Under the pieces are notes generated by a model. It was not told where the DNA came from and ran no database searches. It was given only the letters and a program-made list of their open reading frames with translations. A DNA stretch of 64,000 bases from Pseudomonas laurylsulfativorans (lineage in GTDB: Bacteria > Pseudomonadota > Gammaproteobacteria > Pseudomonadales > Pseudomonadaceae), in contig NZ_MUJK01000001.1 of assembly GCF_002906155.1 (NCBI RefSeq), positions 806,001-870,000 of the forward strand, in the 5' to 3' direction. Shown piece after piece: positions 35,637 through 44,851 of the stretch. Each line of letters opens with the position of its first letter. The first letter of the stretch is position 1. Made by a program: the position numbers and the translations under genes.

Positions 35637-37293
35637 AGGGCCGCAAGCCCCCGGGCAGGCACCGATCAAGACCCGCCGTTTCAGCGTTTCGCTGGTCTGG
35701 ATCGTGCCGATCGTAGCGGTGCTGGTGGGTATATCGCTGGTGGTTCACAGCATGTTGCAGCAAGGCCCGACCATCGTTGTCACGTTCAAGACCGGGGACG
35801 GCCTGACCGCGAATAAAACCGAGGTCAAATACCGTAATGTGGTGATTGGTCATGTCTCGGACGTGGAACTGAGCGGCGACCAGAAGAGTGTCAACGCCAC
35901 CATCAAACTGGCCAAGCAGGCCGAGAGCTTTACCCGCGAGGATTCACAGTTCTGGGTCGTGCGGCCACGCATTGGTGCTGGCGGCGTGTCCGGTATCGAT
36001 ACCCTGCTGTCGGGCGACTACATCGGTGCCGATATCGGCCAGGCCAATGGCCGGGCAAAAAATTTCAAAGGGCTGGAAAACCCGCCCCCCATTACTTACG
36101 GCGAGCCGGGCAAGCGCTTCACCCTGTTCACCCAGGACCTGGGATCGCTGGATATCGGCTCCCCGGTCTACTACCGCAAGATCCCGGTGGGCCAGGTGGT
36201 GGCCTACGCGCTGGACCCGGATGGCAAGGGCGTGAACATCGAGCTGTTCATCCATGCGCCCAATGACAAGTACGTCACCGAAAACACCCGATTCTGGAAC
36301 GCCAGCGGCATTGACGTAAACGTCGGCGCCAACGGTTTTGCGGTCAAGACCGAATCGTTGTCTTCCCTGCTGGTGGGCGGCATTGCCTTCCGCGCACCCG
36401 ACTACAGCCCTGACGATAAACCGGCCGCCGCGGAGTACGCCTACGAACTGTTCGAAGACCAGCAGACCGCCCTTGCCCCGCCAAACGGCAAGCCGCAGTA
36501 CCTGGCCATGCGCTTCGACCAGGCATTGCGCGGTCTCAAGGTCGATGCTCCGGTGGAATTCCTCGGTGTGGAAATCGGCAAGGTGGTGGCGGTCAATCTG
36601 GATTACGACGAAAAGAAACGCAGCTTTCCAGTCAACGTCGGCATCGTGATTTATCCGCAACGCCTGGGCCAGGCCCACATAAAAATGCTCAAGGCACTCA
36701 ATCATGACCCCAATGACGAGGCTGGGGGCGTGCGGCTGATGGGCACCTTTATCGACAACGGCTTGCGTGCCCAGGCACGCACCGGCAATTTCCTGACCGG
36801 CCAGTTGTACATCGCCCTGGATTTCTACCCCAAGGCAGAAAAAGTCGCTTTCGATGCAACAGCGCGTCCGGTCATGATCCCGACCATCCCGGGCAGCCTC
36901 GAGCAATTGCAAGAAAAACTCGAAGCCATGGTCGACAAGATCAACAAACTGCCGATCGAGCGAATCGCCGGCAATCTCGATGGCAATCTCGTCGAACTGC
37001 GTAAAGGCATGATGCAATTCAACGGCAAGATCCTGCCTGGCGTGCAATCCACCCTGTCGGAAGTCAGCAAGACCCTGGAGACCGCCAACTCGACCCTGAA
37101 ATCCGCCAGTTCGACCTTGGCCGAGGACTCGCCGCAACGGGAAAAACTGGGGCAGACCCTGGATGAACTGGGACGCACGTCGAGGTCCTTGCGTGATCTT
37201 TCGGATTACCTGGGGCGGCATCCGGAGTCGCTGATTCGCGGCCGTCCGAACAATGCCGCGCCGCTGGATCTGCAAGGGCCACCGCGCAATTGA
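35617..37293 (+). CDS. pqiB: PqiB-like MCE-domain lipid transport protein
   Basis: A 558-residue protein with one N-terminal TM helix (FSVSLVWIVPIVAVLVGISL) and three MCE domains, beginning near residues 47, 160 and 290 (VTFKTGDGLTANKTEVKYRN; LFTQDLGSLDIGSPVYYRKI; MRFDQALRGLKVDAPVEFLG). The C-terminus from about 430 is an alpha-helical stretch likely to form the needle that spans the periplasm. It links PqiA to the outer-membrane lipoprotein PqiC. The start at 35617 has AGGAGG 6 bases upstream. Confidence 0.93.
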   Translation: MKSQATEGPQAPGQAPIKTRRFSVSLVWIVPIVAVLVGISLVVHSMLQQGPTIVVTFKTGDGLTANKTEVKYRNVVIGHVSDVELSGDQKSVNATIKLAKQAESFTREDSQFWVVRPRIGAGGVSGIDTLLSGDYIGADIGQANGRAKNFKGLENPPPITYGEPGKRFTLFTQDLGSLDIGSPVYYRKIPVGQVVAYALDPDGKGVNIELFIHAPNDKYVTENTRFWNASGIDVNVGANGFAVKTESLSSLLVGGIAFRAPDYSPDDKPAAAEYAYELFEDQQTALAPPNGKPQYLAMRFDQALRGLKVDAPVEFLGVEIGKVVAVNLDYDEKKRSFPVNVGIVIYPQRLGQAHIKMLKALNHDPNDEAGGVRLMGTFIDNGLRAQARTGNFLTGQLYIALDFYPKAEKVAFDATARPVMIPTIPGSLEQLQEKLEAMVDKINKLPIERIAGNLDGNLVELRKGMMQFNGKILPGVQSTLSEVSKTLETANSTLKSASSTLAEDSPQREKLGQTLDELGRTSRSLRDLSDYLGRHPESLIRGRPNNAAPLDLQGPPRN

Positions 37294-37310
37294 ACACAGG
37301 AGCATCAACC

Positions 37311-37868
37311 ATGGCTTTTCCGCTGAAGTTCACACTGGTCACCGCGCTGTTGCTGCTCGCCGCTTGCCGCAGTGATCCGATTCAATTCCACACCCTGACT
37401 CCGGAGCAGGTGGGTGATCACTCAAGGGCCACTGTCGGAGTGATTCAGATTGAGACGGTCAGCGTGCCGCCCCAGGTCGATCGTGCACAGATTGTCATCC
37501 GCGAAGGCAACGGTGGCCTGGCGATCCTGGAAACCCAATGGTGGGGCGCGCCCCTTGTGGACGAATTGCGCAGTGCGCTGGCCGATCAACTGAGTAACAG
37601 TCCTGTACAAGGCAAACACTCGGTGCGGGTCGATGTGCAGCGTTTTGACTCGGTCCCCGGTCAATACGCGCTGATGGACGTGCGATGGCGTCTGCGCAGT
37701 GCCGACACAGGCGACACGGCGCGGGTGATTTGCCGCAGCACCTTGCAAACGCCGTCAGGCGCAACCATCGACGACCTGGTACTGGCCCAGCAAAACAATG
37801 TCAAACGCCTGGCCGCGCTGATCAGCCAGGCTGCCACCCGATCACAGCCGAGTTGCACTTCGCCCTGA
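37311..37868 (+). CDS. pqiC: PqiC-like outer-membrane lipoprotein
   Basis: A 185-residue lipoprotein with signal peptide and lipobox LLLLAACRSD, and the PqiC/ABC-auxiliary domain pattern FHTLTPEQ, then VSVPPQVDRAQIVIREG. It anchors the PqiB tube at the outer membrane. AGGAG lies 8 bases upstream of the ATG at 37311, 17 bases after the pqiB stop. It is the last gene of the pqi operon and is followed by a perfect 13-bp hairpin. Confidence 0.9.
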   Translation: MAFPLKFTLVTALLLLAACRSDPIQFHTLTPEQVGDHSRATVGVIQIETVSVPPQVDRAQIVIREGNGGLAILETQWWGAPLVDELRSALADQLSNSPVQGKHSVRVDVQRFDSVPGQYALMDVRWRLRSADTGDTARVICRSTLQTPSGATIDDLVLAQQNNVKRLAALISQAATRSQPSCTSP

Positions 37869-38173
37869 ATGCCTTTTTCCTGCCTCCCGGATTAACGGCG
37901 ACAAGTTCGCCGTTAATCCTATCCCTCAGGTCCTCCCTGTTTCGCGCTGCCATCCCACGCAAGAGCAAAAGATAACAATTTCCAGTAGTTGACTAATTAT
38001 CCGCCGCAACCCCCTCAGCAACTTTTTCACATTCCGTTCACCGTTCCGACACCTGCGCACATTTAACTTTGGGTGCAATTAATTCGTCGAAGCTGAATTC
38101 GGCGGATATTCATTGCGCTGTTCCAGGTTTTGTTTAACCGCATACTCCCTGGTGCTCCAACGGGTGAACACAC
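37869..38173. other. Intergenic region pqiC to ais
   Basis: This 305-base gap contains the hairpin at 37889-37919, then an AT-rich stretch (37965-38100) that probably holds the promoter of the phosphatase/arnT pair. No gene is supported. I looked for a direct repeat of GTTTA typical of PhoP sites and found only single copies. Confidence 0.55.
37889..37919 (+). terminator. Perfect 13-bp hairpin after pqiC
   Basis: GGATTAACGGCGA, loop CAAGT, TCGCCGTTAATCC. It lies 20 bases after the pqiC stop. No T tract follows, so it is a non-canonical terminator or an mRNA-protecting stem. Confidence 0.6.
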
Positions 38174-38884
38174 TTGTTTAACTTCGCTTCGCGTAAACCG
38201 TCTTCGCGCCTGCCTAAATCGATCGTCGCCATGGCTGCACTGACTGTCGCCGCGCTGGTCACCGGCTTTGTCCTGTGGCCGAAATCCCTGACCAACCTGG
38301 CCGAGGAAGGTGCACAAGTCCGGGCCCAACTGCTGCAACAATGGAGTGCCGGCGAGATCGCGGTGCTGGTTCGTCATACCGAGCGGTGCGACCGTTCCGG
38401 CAATCCTTGCCTGGGCCCGCCTGACGGTATTACCCGTGTCGGCAGTGAGGCGGCCGCTGGGGTTGGCCAAGGCCTGGCACGCCTGGGCCTGAAGCAGGCT
38501 GACATCCTGACCAGCCCGCTGACACGCACAGTGCAGACCGCGCATTACATGTTCAACAGCGACCCACGTACCCAGGAGTGGCTGGCGACCTGCGGCACGA
38601 CCCTGCGTAACGATGTCGTGGCGCACAAGGTGGCCCATCGCAACCTGATACTGGTGACCCACAGCGGTTGCATCGCTGACTTTCAAAAGCAGGCCGGCCT
38701 GAAACATGTGACGAAGGACGCCGAATACGGTAGTGCGTTGTTTGTCCGCATCGATGGTAACGGGCAACTGCAAGTCCTCGGCATTGTAAATGCCGAGGAC
38801 TGGAATACCCTGCGACAAGAAAAAGACGGGCTCATCACGCAGCAACAACTTTGGCAACAAGTTACATCGAAGTTGACTGAATAA
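38174..38884 (+). CDS. Ais/PmrG-like lipopolysaccharide phosphatase, histidine phosphatase family
   Basis: A 236-residue protein with an N-terminal membrane anchor or signal (SIVAMAALTVAALVTGFVLW) and a histidine phosphatase domain: LVRHTERCDRSGNPCL holds the catalytic histidine, LTSPLTRTVQTA the arginine block and LVTHSGCI the second histidine. The RHTERCDRS...CL pattern matches Ais/PmrG, the LPS core heptose(II) phosphatase that borders the arn operon in enterics. The only usable start is TTG at 38174; a stop lies 9 bases upstream in frame. It is followed 120 bases later by an arnT gene, supporting an LPS role. Confidence 0.82.
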   Translation: MFNFASRKPSSRLPKSIVAMAALTVAALVTGFVLWPKSLTNLAEEGAQVRAQLLQQWSAGEIAVLVRHTERCDRSGNPCLGPPDGITRVGSEAAAGVGQGLARLGLKQADILTSPLTRTVQTAHYMFNSDPRTQEWLATCGTTLRNDVVAHKVAHRNLILVTHSGCIADFQKQAGLKHVTKDAEYGSALFVRIDGNGQLQVLGIVNAEDWNTLRQEKDGLITQQQLWQQVTSKLTE

Positions 38885-38898
38885 CAGCTGAACAAACA

Positions 38899-38924
38899 GC
38901 GAGAAGTACGAATTAACTTCTCGC
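38899..38924 (+). terminator. Hairpin between ais-like and arnT genes
   Basis: Perfect 9-bp inverted repeat GCGAGAAGT, 8-base loop, ACTTCTCGC, starting 14 bases after the phosphatase stop. No T tract follows. It may be an attenuating or RNA-stabilising stem between the two genes. Confidence 0.45.
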
Positions 38925-39004
38925 CGTTCAATATCATCCCGCTTTTCTCTCTTGCAAGTTGTACATCACTCTTCAACCAGCCATTTCAGCGCCAAGGTCG
39001 AGAC

Positions 39005-40726
39005 ATGACGTCAAATCAGCCACTGCCAGATTTTGTTGGCCATTCTTCCCGCCTGTACGACCCAACGACACCTGCCAAGGAGCGCTGGATGCCGTTCGCC
39101 CTGGTATTGGCGTTCATGACGTTCTACTTGCTGCCGCTGATGAGCCACGGCCTGTGGATTCCCGATGAAACCCGTTATGCCCAGATCAGTCAGGAAATGC
39201 TGCAGGGCGGGAACTGGGTCTCGCCGCACTTCATGGGCCTTCGTTATTTCGAAAAACCCATTGCCGGGTACTGGATGATTGCCATCGGCCAGGCGGTGTT
39301 TGGCGACAATCTGTTCGGGGTCCGTATCGCGTCAGCGCTGAGTACCGGGCTGAGCGTGTGGCTGACCTGGCTGATTGCCCGCCGGTTCTGGGGCGATCCG
39401 CGCAAAAGCTTTGCCTGCGCACTGTTGTACATGAGCTTCGGGCTGATTGCCGGCCAGGCCGGGTACGCCAACCTCGATCCGCAGTTCACCCTGTGGGTCA
39501 ACCTGAGCCTGGTTTCCCTGTGGTTTGCCATCGACAGCCGCACCACGCGTGCCCGGATGAGTGCCTGGGCAATCCTGGGCATTGCCTGCGGCATGGGCTT
39601 CATGACCAAGGGCTTTCTGGCCTGGTTGTTGCCGGCGGTCATCGCCCTGCCCTACATGCTCTGGCAGCGACGCATGGGTGAACTGTTGCGTTACGGGCCT
39701 CTGGCCGTTGTGGTCGCCGCGGCAGTCTGCTTGCCCTGGGCATTGGCCATTCACTATCAGGAACCGGACTTCTGGAATTTCTTCTTCTGGAACGAGCACA
39801 TACGCCGCTTCGCCGCCGACAATGCGCAACACGCCCGTCCGTGGTGGTTCTACCTGCCGATGCTGGGCGTTTCTGTCCTGCCCTGGACGGCGTTGTTGCC
39901 GGCGACATTCATCCGGGCCTGGAAACACAAACATCAGCCCGTCAGCGGTTTTCTCCTGCTCTGGTTGTTGCTGCCATTGGCGATTTTCAGCATGAGCAGC
40001 GGCAAGTTGCCGACCTACATCATGCCGTGCCTGTTGCCGCTGGCGCTGCTGATGGGCGATGCACTGACCGGCCTGCTGCAACAGGCAAGGGAACGGACGA
40101 TTCGCTTCAACGGATGGCTCAATGTCGTCATCGCCACGACAGCCCTGGCGGCCTTGTTGTACCTGCAACTGAGCCAGGAAATCTTCGAAAATACCGAGAT
40201 GTTCAGCCTGTCCCTGGCATTCATCGTGCTGCTGGGCTGGATCATCGCAAACGCCCTGCAAATCCTGCGGCCATTGACGTTATGGGCGATGCCGGCCCTC
40301 GGCATCTGGCTACTGGTGGCACTGCTTCCCGCCGCCATGCCGAGCCAGATCGTCGACAGCAAGATGCCCGACCGGTTTATCTCCGAGCATCTGGACAGCT
40401 TGAACCAGACCACCTCGTTGCTGAGCAACGACCTGGGTGCGGCATCGGCCTTGTCGTGGCTCACCAGGCGACCGGAGGTGGCGCTCTACAATGTCGTCGG
40501 TGAAATGAAATACGGCCTTCAGGATCCCGCCGCGACCTCGCGCAAAGTGAGCCTGCAAGACGTCGGGGGGTGGATGACCGAGGCGCGTAAAAAGGGCTCG
40601 GTCGGGGTGGTGATGCGGGTCAACAGCGTCGATGAGATTCAGGAAGTCGAAGCGCTGCCCATCGACGGCAAGCGTTATCAGCGCGGCAACCTGCAGGTTC
40701 TGATCTTCCCGCAAAGCCAGCCCTGA
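39005..40726 (+). CDS. arnT1: ArnT-like lipid A aminoarabinose transferase, first copy
   Basis: A 573-residue GT-C (GT83) enzyme with about 12-13 TM helices and a C-terminal periplasmic domain. Near the N-terminus it has the catalytic loop [15 protein letters not shown], then NWVSPHF and YFEKP, and LDPQF further on. It transfers 4-amino-4-deoxy-L-arabinose from undecaprenyl phosphate to lipid A at the periplasmic face. It is clearly related over its whole length to the operon copy at 51213-52862 but has about 25 extra residues at its N-terminus. It is not part of the arn operon; it is paired with the Ais-like phosphatase. Confidence 0.9.
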   Translation: MTSNQPLPDFVGHSSRLYDPTTPAKERWMPFALVLAFMTFYLLPLMSHGLWIPDETRYAQISQEMLQGGNWVSPHFMGLRYFEKPIAGYWMIAIGQAVFGDNLFGVRIASALSTGLSVWLTWLIARRFWGDPRKSFACALLYMSFGLIAGQAGYANLDPQFTLWVNLSLVSLWFAIDSRTTRARMSAWAILGIACGMGFMTKGFLAWLLPAVIALPYMLWQRRMGELLRYGPLAVVVAAAVCLPWALAIHYQEPDFWNFFFWNEHIRRFAADNAQHARPWWFYLPMLGVSVLPWTALLPATFIRAWKHKHQPVSGFLLLWLLLPLAIFSMSSGKLPTYIMPCLLPLALLMGDALTGLLQQARERTIRFNGWLNVVIATTALAALLYLQLSQEIFENTEMFSLSLAFIVLLGWIIANALQILRPLTLWAMPALGIWLLVALLPAAMPSQIVDSKMPDRFISEHLDSLNQTTSLLSNDLGAASALSWLTRRPEVALYNVVGEMKYGLQDPAATSRKVSLQDVGGWMTEARKKGSVGVVMRVNSVDEIQEVEALPIDGKRYQRGNLQVLIFPQSQP

Positions 40727-41164
40727 CAGGCAAGACGCAAAAAAGCCGGCAAGGCATCCGCTACAGGCTCCTCGATTGGGCCGTTGACGACGACGAGTTG
40801 AAACGGATGGACCAGATCCCCGGCGCAATGGCCATCACCGAGCTATCCTTTCGCAACCTTGGTGAACCCAGCGGCGACCAGCAGCAACTGGCACCGTCAG
40901 GTGCGCCGAGGGTGCGACAAAAGACAGCCGGGGACAGCGCCATATTCTGATCGACGACATCGTTTGATCGACGAGTAGAACCACATTCGGCACAGCACTG
41001 CTAATCTGAATGACAATTACATGTATTAACGGTTTTTTTGACGTTATTTTCTCATTTGGATCTCTACATTCCCTGCAATTCAAAACATGCAAATGATTCG
41101 CATTGGTTAACTGGCGTTTCAATGCGCATGACTTTCAAAAAATGCACCAGGAGCAGCCCGCAGA
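40727..41164. other. Intergenic region before ferric transporter
   Basis: This 438-base gap follows arnT1. From 40740 to 40950 there is an open frame without a start (RYRLLDWAVDDDELKRMDQI visible), probably accidental or a gene remnant. From 40960 onward it is AT-rich and holds a Fur-like box at 41089-41107 and the promoter of the iron transporter. Confidence 0.55.
41089..41107 (+). promoter_or_regulatory. Putative Fur box upstream of fbpA
   Basis: GCAAATGATTCGCATTGGT matches 11 of 19 positions of the Fur consensus, keeping the AATGAT and CATT halves. A second, weaker match AATGACAATTACAT lies at 41009-41022. Position, 57 bases before the start codon of a ferric binding protein gene, supports it. 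Confidence 0.55.
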
Positions 41165-42178
41165 ATGACGCCCAAAATCCCTTCGTTCTTGAAAAAAGCC
41201 CTGCTGGCCACCGCTTTGCTGAGCGCTGGCCAGGTCTATGCCGCTGACTCCGTCGGCATCGTGGTGTACAACGCGCAACATGAAGGCCTGACCAAGGCCT
41301 GGGTCGAGGGTTTTACCCAGGAGACCGGTATTCCCGTCACCTTGCGCAACGGCGATGACACCGAGATGGGCAACCAGATCGTGCAGGAAGGTGCCGCCTC
41401 CCCCGCGGACGTATTCCTGACCGAAAACTCCCCGGCCATGGTGCTGGTCGACAACGCCGGGCTGTTTGCGCCGGTCGACAAAACCACGCTGGAGCAGGTT
41501 GACTCCGCCTACCGCCCGGCCCACGGCAAATGGATCGGCATTGCCGCGCGCTCCACGGTGTTTGTCTACAACCCGAGCAAACTGTCGGAAGCAAACCTGC
41601 CGAAATCGATCATGGACCTGGCCGGTCCGAGCTGGAAAGGACGTTGGGGGGCGTCGCCAGGTGGTGCTGACTTCCAAGCCATTGTCGCTGCCATCCTGGA
41701 ACAAAAGGGTGAAGCCGCCACGCTGGAATGGCTCAAAGGGATGAAAACCAACTACTCCAACTACCGTGGCAACAGCTCGGTACTCAAAGCGGTGAATGCC
41801 GGACAGATCGACAGCGGCGTGATCTACCACTATTACAGCCTGGTCGATCAATCCAAGACTGGCGAAAACAGCAAAAACACAGCGCTGTACTACTTCAAGC
41901 ACAAGGATCCGGGTGCGTTTGTCAGCATTTCCGGCGGTGGCGTCCTCGCTTCCAGCAATCACAAGGAACAGGCCCAGGCGTTCCTCAAATACGTAACCGG
42001 CAAGGATGGCCAGGCAATCCTCAAGAACGGCAAGTCGTTTGAATACGCCGTGGGCAAAGGTGCTGAATCCAACCCTAAACTGGTGCCTCTGAATCAACTC
42101 GATGCGCCGACTGTCGATGCTTCGAAACTCGACAGCAAAAAAGCCGTAGAGCTGATGACACAGGCCGGACTGCTCTAA
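41165..42178 (+). CDS. fbpA: Ferric iron ABC transporter, periplasmic binding protein
   Basis: A 337-residue FbpA/AfuA-type protein. Signal peptide to about residue 27 (QVYAADS), then GIVVYNAQHEGLTKAW and ADVFLTENSPAMV, and the iron-binding tyrosine pair in GVIYHYYSLVDQ near residue 222. It captures Fe3+ in the periplasm. AGGAG lies 11 bases upstream of ATG 41165. The permease gene begins 3 bases after its stop. A Fur-like box upstream suggests repression by iron. Confidence 0.92.
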   Translation: MTPKIPSFLKKALLATALLSAGQVYAADSVGIVVYNAQHEGLTKAWVEGFTQETGIPVTLRNGDDTEMGNQIVQEGAASPADVFLTENSPAMVLVDNAGLFAPVDKTTLEQVDSAYRPAHGKWIGIAARSTVFVYNPSKLSEANLPKSIMDLAGPSWKGRWGASPGGADFQAIVAAILEQKGEAATLEWLKGMKTNYSNYRGNSSVLKAVNAGQIDSGVIYHYYSLVDQSKTGENSKNTALYYFKHKDPGAFVSISGGGVLASSNHKEQAQAFLKYVTGKDGQAILKNGKSFEYAVGKGAESNPKLVPLNQLDAPTVDASKLDSKKAVELMTQAGLL

Positions 42179-42181
42179 TTG

Positions 42182-43780
42182 ATGCCTGAAACCCTGCCTG
42201 CAGGTGTCGCCGAGGCGACACCCGCACATTTGCGTCGACGATCCCGCGGAGTCTTTGCGGGACGTGGCGGTGTATGGGTGATCGGTTTGTCGGTGCTGGT
42301 TTCATTACTGGCACTGCTACCGGTCGCTTATGTTATTGGCGTGTCCCTGCAGACAGGCTGGTCGACCGTCGTGACCCTGGTGTTCCGCCCTCGGGTTGGA
42401 GAACTGCTGGTCAACACCGTGTTGCTGGTGCTGCTGACGATTCCCTTGTGCGTGGCGCTGGGAGTGACGCTGGCCTGGCTCACGGAACGCACGAATTTGC
42501 CCGGACGGCGCTGGTGGTCGTTGCTGGCCACCGCACCGCTGGCGGTGCCCGCCTTCGTTCACAGCTACGCCTGGGTCAGCCTGGTGCCGCCGATTCACGG
42601 CTTGTTTGCCGGCGTCCTGGTCTCGGTCATCGCCTACTTCCCCTTCCTGTACTTGCCGGTAGCGGCCACCCTGCGCCGACTCGACCCGGCCATCGAAGAC
42701 GTCGCCGAATCCATGGGACTCAAACCCTGGAAGGTATTTTTCCGAGTGGTCCTGCCGCAATTGCGCCTGGCGATCTGCGGTGGCGCCTTGCTGGTCGGCC
42801 TGCACCTGCTGGCCGAGTATGGCCTGTACGCCATGATCCGCTTCGACACCTTTACCACCGCGATCTTCGATCAGTTCAAATCGACCTTCAACGGTGCGGC
42901 AGCGCACATGCTGGCCAGCGTGCTGGCGCTGTGCTGCCTGGCGATGTTGACGGCTGAATCCGCCGCCCGGGGTTCGGCACGATACGCTCGCGTCGGTTCG
43001 GGGAGCGCCCGGGAGCAACGGGTCGTGCGACTGAAATTGGCATCCACCCTGCTCTCACTGACGCTGCAAATCGCGACCTGCGCCCTGGCCCTCGGTGTTC
43101 CCTTGATCACCCTGGGCAAATGGCTGATCGCTGGCGGCGTGGAAGTCTGGGACATGGCCGAGTTGTTGCCCGCCCTGGAGCAAACCCTGTTGCTCGGTAT
43201 CGCGGGCGCAGCGCTGACCACCTGCGCGGCAATTCCAATTGCCTGGCTGTCGATCCGCTACCCCGGCCGACTGCAACGGGTGCTGGAAAGCTGTAACTAC
43301 ATCACCAGCTCCCTGCCCGGAATTATCGTGGCGCTGGCGCTGGTGACCGTCACCATCCATTTCGCCCGACCGATTTACCAGACCACCTTTACCGTGCTGC
43401 TGGCCTACCTGTTGATGTTCCTGCCTCGTGCCCTGGTGAGCCTGCGTGCAGGCATTGCCCAGGCCCCGGTGGAACTGGAGAACATCGCCCGCAGCCTTGG
43501 CCGCTCACCAGCCCGGGCCCTGTGGCTGATCACCTTGCGCCTGGCCGCACCGGGGGCGGCCGCCGGCGCGGCGCTAGTGTTCCTGGCGATCACCAACGAA
43601 CTGACCGCCACGCTGCTGCTGGCCCCGAACGGCACGCGCACCCTGGCGACCGGATTCTGGGCCCTGACCAGCGAAATCGACTACGCGGCCGCAGCGCCTT
43701 ATGCCTTATTGATGGTTGTGCTGTCGCTTCCGTTGACCGGACTTCTTTATCACCAATCGAAAAAAACGGCTGGCCGATGA
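42182..43780 (+). CDS. fbpB: Ferric iron ABC transporter, permease
   Basis: A 532-residue inner-membrane protein made of two fused permease halves, about 12 TM helices. Each half has an EAA-type coupling segment: [20 protein letters not shown] near residue 180 and [20 protein letters not shown] near 430. This architecture is typical of FbpB/SfuB. The ATG at 42182 is used, not the TTG at 42179. Its stop overlaps the ATPase start by 4 bases (ATGA). Confidence 0.93.
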   Translation: MPETLPAGVAEATPAHLRRRSRGVFAGRGGVWVIGLSVLVSLLALLPVAYVIGVSLQTGWSTVVTLVFRPRVGELLVNTVLLVLLTIPLCVALGVTLAWLTERTNLPGRRWWSLLATAPLAVPAFVHSYAWVSLVPPIHGLFAGVLVSVIAYFPFLYLPVAATLRRLDPAIEDVAESMGLKPWKVFFRVVLPQLRLAICGGALLVGLHLLAEYGLYAMIRFDTFTTAIFDQFKSTFNGAAAHMLASVLALCCLAMLTAESAARGSARYARVGSGSAREQRVVRLKLASTLLSLTLQIATCALALGVPLITLGKWLIAGGVEVWDMAELLPALEQTLLLGIAGAALTTCAAIPIAWLSIRYPGRLQRVLESCNYITSSLPGIIVALALVTVTIHFARPIYQTTFTVLLAYLLMFLPRALVSLRAGIAQAPVELENIARSLGRSPARALWLITLRLAAPGAAAGAALVFLAITNELTATLLLAPNGTRTLATGFWALTSEIDYAAAAPYALLMVVLSLPLTGLLYHQSKKTAGR

Positions 43781-44847
43781 ACACTCTCGAACTGAATGCC
43801 CTCTACAAGTCCTATGGCGCCCATTGCGCCCTGGACAACGTCAGCCTGTCGGTGCCCAGCGGCAGCCGCACGGTTATCGTCGGCCCTTCCGGCTCCGGTA
43901 AAACCACCTTGCTGCGGATGATTGCCGGCTTCGAATTCCCCGATTCCGGGCGTCTTTCGCTCAATGGCCAGACCCTGGTCGACGGCACCCACGAAGTGCC
44001 GGCCCATCAACGCCTGATCGGCTACGTACCGCAGGACGGCGCACTGTTCCCGCACATGACCGTGGCTGCGAATATCGGCTTCGGCTTGTCGACCAAGGGC
44101 ACCGAGAAACACCAGCGCGTCGCCGAACTGATGGACAGCGTGGCGCTGGACGCGAAGATGGCCGCGCGCTGGCCTCACGAATTGTCCGGTGGCCAGCAAC
44201 AGCGGGTGGCCCTGGCCCGAGCCCTGGCGCAGCAGCCACGGCTGATGCTGCTGGACGAGCCGTTCTCGGCGCTCGATACCGGATTGCGCGCCGCGATGCG
44301 CAAGATGGTTGCGCGGCTGCTGGAGGACGCGGGCGTCACCACCATTCTGGTCACCCATGACCAGAGTGAAGCCCTGTCGTTCGCCGATCAGTTGGCGGTG
44401 ATGCGCCATGGCCGCCTGGTCCAGTCAGGGCACCCGCTGGACCTTTACCGCTATCCCGAAGACGAACAGACCGCCCTGTTCCTGGGGGATGCCGTGGTGA
44501 TGCCCGCCCGCATCGAGGCCGGCTGGGCCCATTGCGACCTCGGGCGGATCCCGGTCAACAACCACCGCAACAACAGCTCGGCGCAGATCATGCTGCGCCC
44601 CGAACAGCTGCAATTGGCCAGCATCCTCCCCAGCGACCCGGATGCCGGTGGTTGCCGGGCCGTGGTCACCGATCGGGACTTCAGCGGCAACACTTGCACG
44701 CTGACAGTGGAACTTCAGTCATTGACCAGCCGCGAGCAACCGGGCCGATCATTGCTGGTGCGCAGTTCAGGCATGTATGCGCCACCGGCCGGCAGCGCGG
44801 TTCAGGTCTCGACCATTGGCCACGCCCACGTACTGAGCGAGATGTAG
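43777..44847 (+). CDS. fbpC: Ferric iron ABC transporter, ATPase
   Basis: A 356-residue ABC ATPase: Walker [11 protein letters not shown]-loop [12 protein letters not shown], signature [15 protein letters not shown], Walker [13 protein letters not shown], and switch histidine in LVTHDQSEA, with a C-terminal regulatory OB-type domain from about residue 240. It drives the FbpB channel. It ends only 4 bases from the end of the convergent recombinase gene. Confidence 0.93.
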   Translation: MNTLELNALYKSYGAHCALDNVSLSVPSGSRTVIVGPSGSGKTTLLRMIAGFEFPDSGRLSLNGQTLVDGTHEVPAHQRLIGYVPQDGALFPHMTVAANIGFGLSTKGTEKHQRVAELMDSVALDAKMAARWPHELSGGQQQRVALARALAQQPRLMLLDEPFSALDTGLRAAMRKMVARLLEDAGVTTILVTHDQSEALSFADQLAVMRHGRLVQSGHPLDLYRYPEDEQTALFLGDAVVMPARIEAGWAHCDLGRIPVNNHRNNSSAQIMLRPEQLQLASILPSDPDAGGCRAVVTDRDFSGNTCTLTVELQSLTSREQPGRSLLVRSSGMYAPPAGSAVQVSTIGHAHVLSEM

Positions 44848-44851
44848 TCGT

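Noticed and set aside
37965..38173. PhoP-type direct repeat upstream of the Ais-like gene
   Set aside because: Single GTTTA copies occur near 38130 and 38175, but not with the required 11-base spacing.
38959..39168. Small plus-strand frame of 69 codons before and into arnT1
   Set aside because: Overlaps arnT1 in another frame with no RBS or recognisable product.
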